Assembly (NCBI GenBank): GCA_024364805.1
Contig: CM044509.1
Location: 65,061,467 to 65,092,367 of the forward strand
Direction of reading: 5' to 3'
Source of the DNA: Euprymna scolopes
Taxonomy: Eukaryota; Mollusca; Cephalopoda; Sepiida; Sepiolidae
DNA: 30,901 nt
Part shown: in pieces, positions 30,852-30,901 of the stretch
How the letters are laid out: every line of letters starts with the position of its first letter
Numbering within the stretch: position 1 is the stretch's first letter
Translations under genes and position numbers: made by a program
Notes under the pieces: generated by a model
Database searches by the model: none
What the model saw: the letters and a program-made list of their open reading frames with translations, nothing else
Told to the model about the DNA's origin: nothing

Positions 30852-30901
30852 GTATATATAAATAATGTATATATATATATATATATACATATATATATAC
30901 A
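30852..30901. repeat. (TA)n microsatellite at the window end
   Basis: TA-rich dinucleotide repeats with a few interruptions run to the last base of the window. Confidence 0.9.

Overview
This 30.9-kb window looks like non-genic DNA from an animal genome. I recognise no intact host gene, no tRNA or rRNA, and no virus-derived element. Everything identifiable is either tandem satellite or decayed transposon. Three things suggest a mollusc, perhaps a cephalopod: the mix of mariner-type transposases and jockey/CR1-like LINEs, the short dispersed phrases resembling molluscan repeats (AAGGGAGCTAACTC near 23340, AAGGGGCATAACTT near 21152), and the AT-rich intergenic composition. That placement is inference from style, not proof.

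Layout. 1-1390 holds no gene. 1398-2344 is a broken mariner transposase (+, D34D type). 2358-9365 is a large satellite array of about 80 copies of a 76-bp unit. It is interrupted by an 805-bp non-autonomous DNA transposon with long terminal inverted repeats and an 8-bp target duplication (3760-4564), and by about 195 bp of unrelated sequence (7771-7964). 9968-10942 is a + strand LINE 3' part. 11189-11430 is a short dispersed repeat. 11900-12720 is the endonuclease part of another LINE (-). 12995-13090 is a hairpin around a (TA)n tract. 13318-13575 and 14740-16690 are decayed relatives of the satellite built on a 38-bp monomer. A fairly young LINE (14804-15915, -) is inserted into the second one. 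13921-14619 is a probable inverted-repeat element. 17035-17086 is a near-perfect hairpin. 17597-18012 is a second mariner (-, D37D type) that runs into a 342-bp assembly gap (18013-18354). 18389-21190 is mostly unassigned, but contains a 511-bp insertion with a direct repeat at its ends. 21192-21865 and 22497-22719 are LINE 3' ends (-). 23733-24560 is a third mariner fossil (-). 24803-25275 is a LINE 3' end (+), followed at once by a decayed array of about 52-bp units (25276-25800). 25801-28195 is unassigned. 28196-30380 is the longest LINE copy (-, endonuclease tail to 3' end). The window closes with a (TA)n tract.

The most informative structure is the satellite history. The 76-bp unit can be read as two diverged 38-bp halves, and separate nearby arrays retain a 38-bp period with the same core motif. 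Inside the main array a multi-unit block is duplicated. The 805-bp transposon sits in one copy, and the matching undisturbed site is still visible in the other. The order of events can therefore be read: 38-bp monomers, dimerisation, block duplication, transposon insertion.
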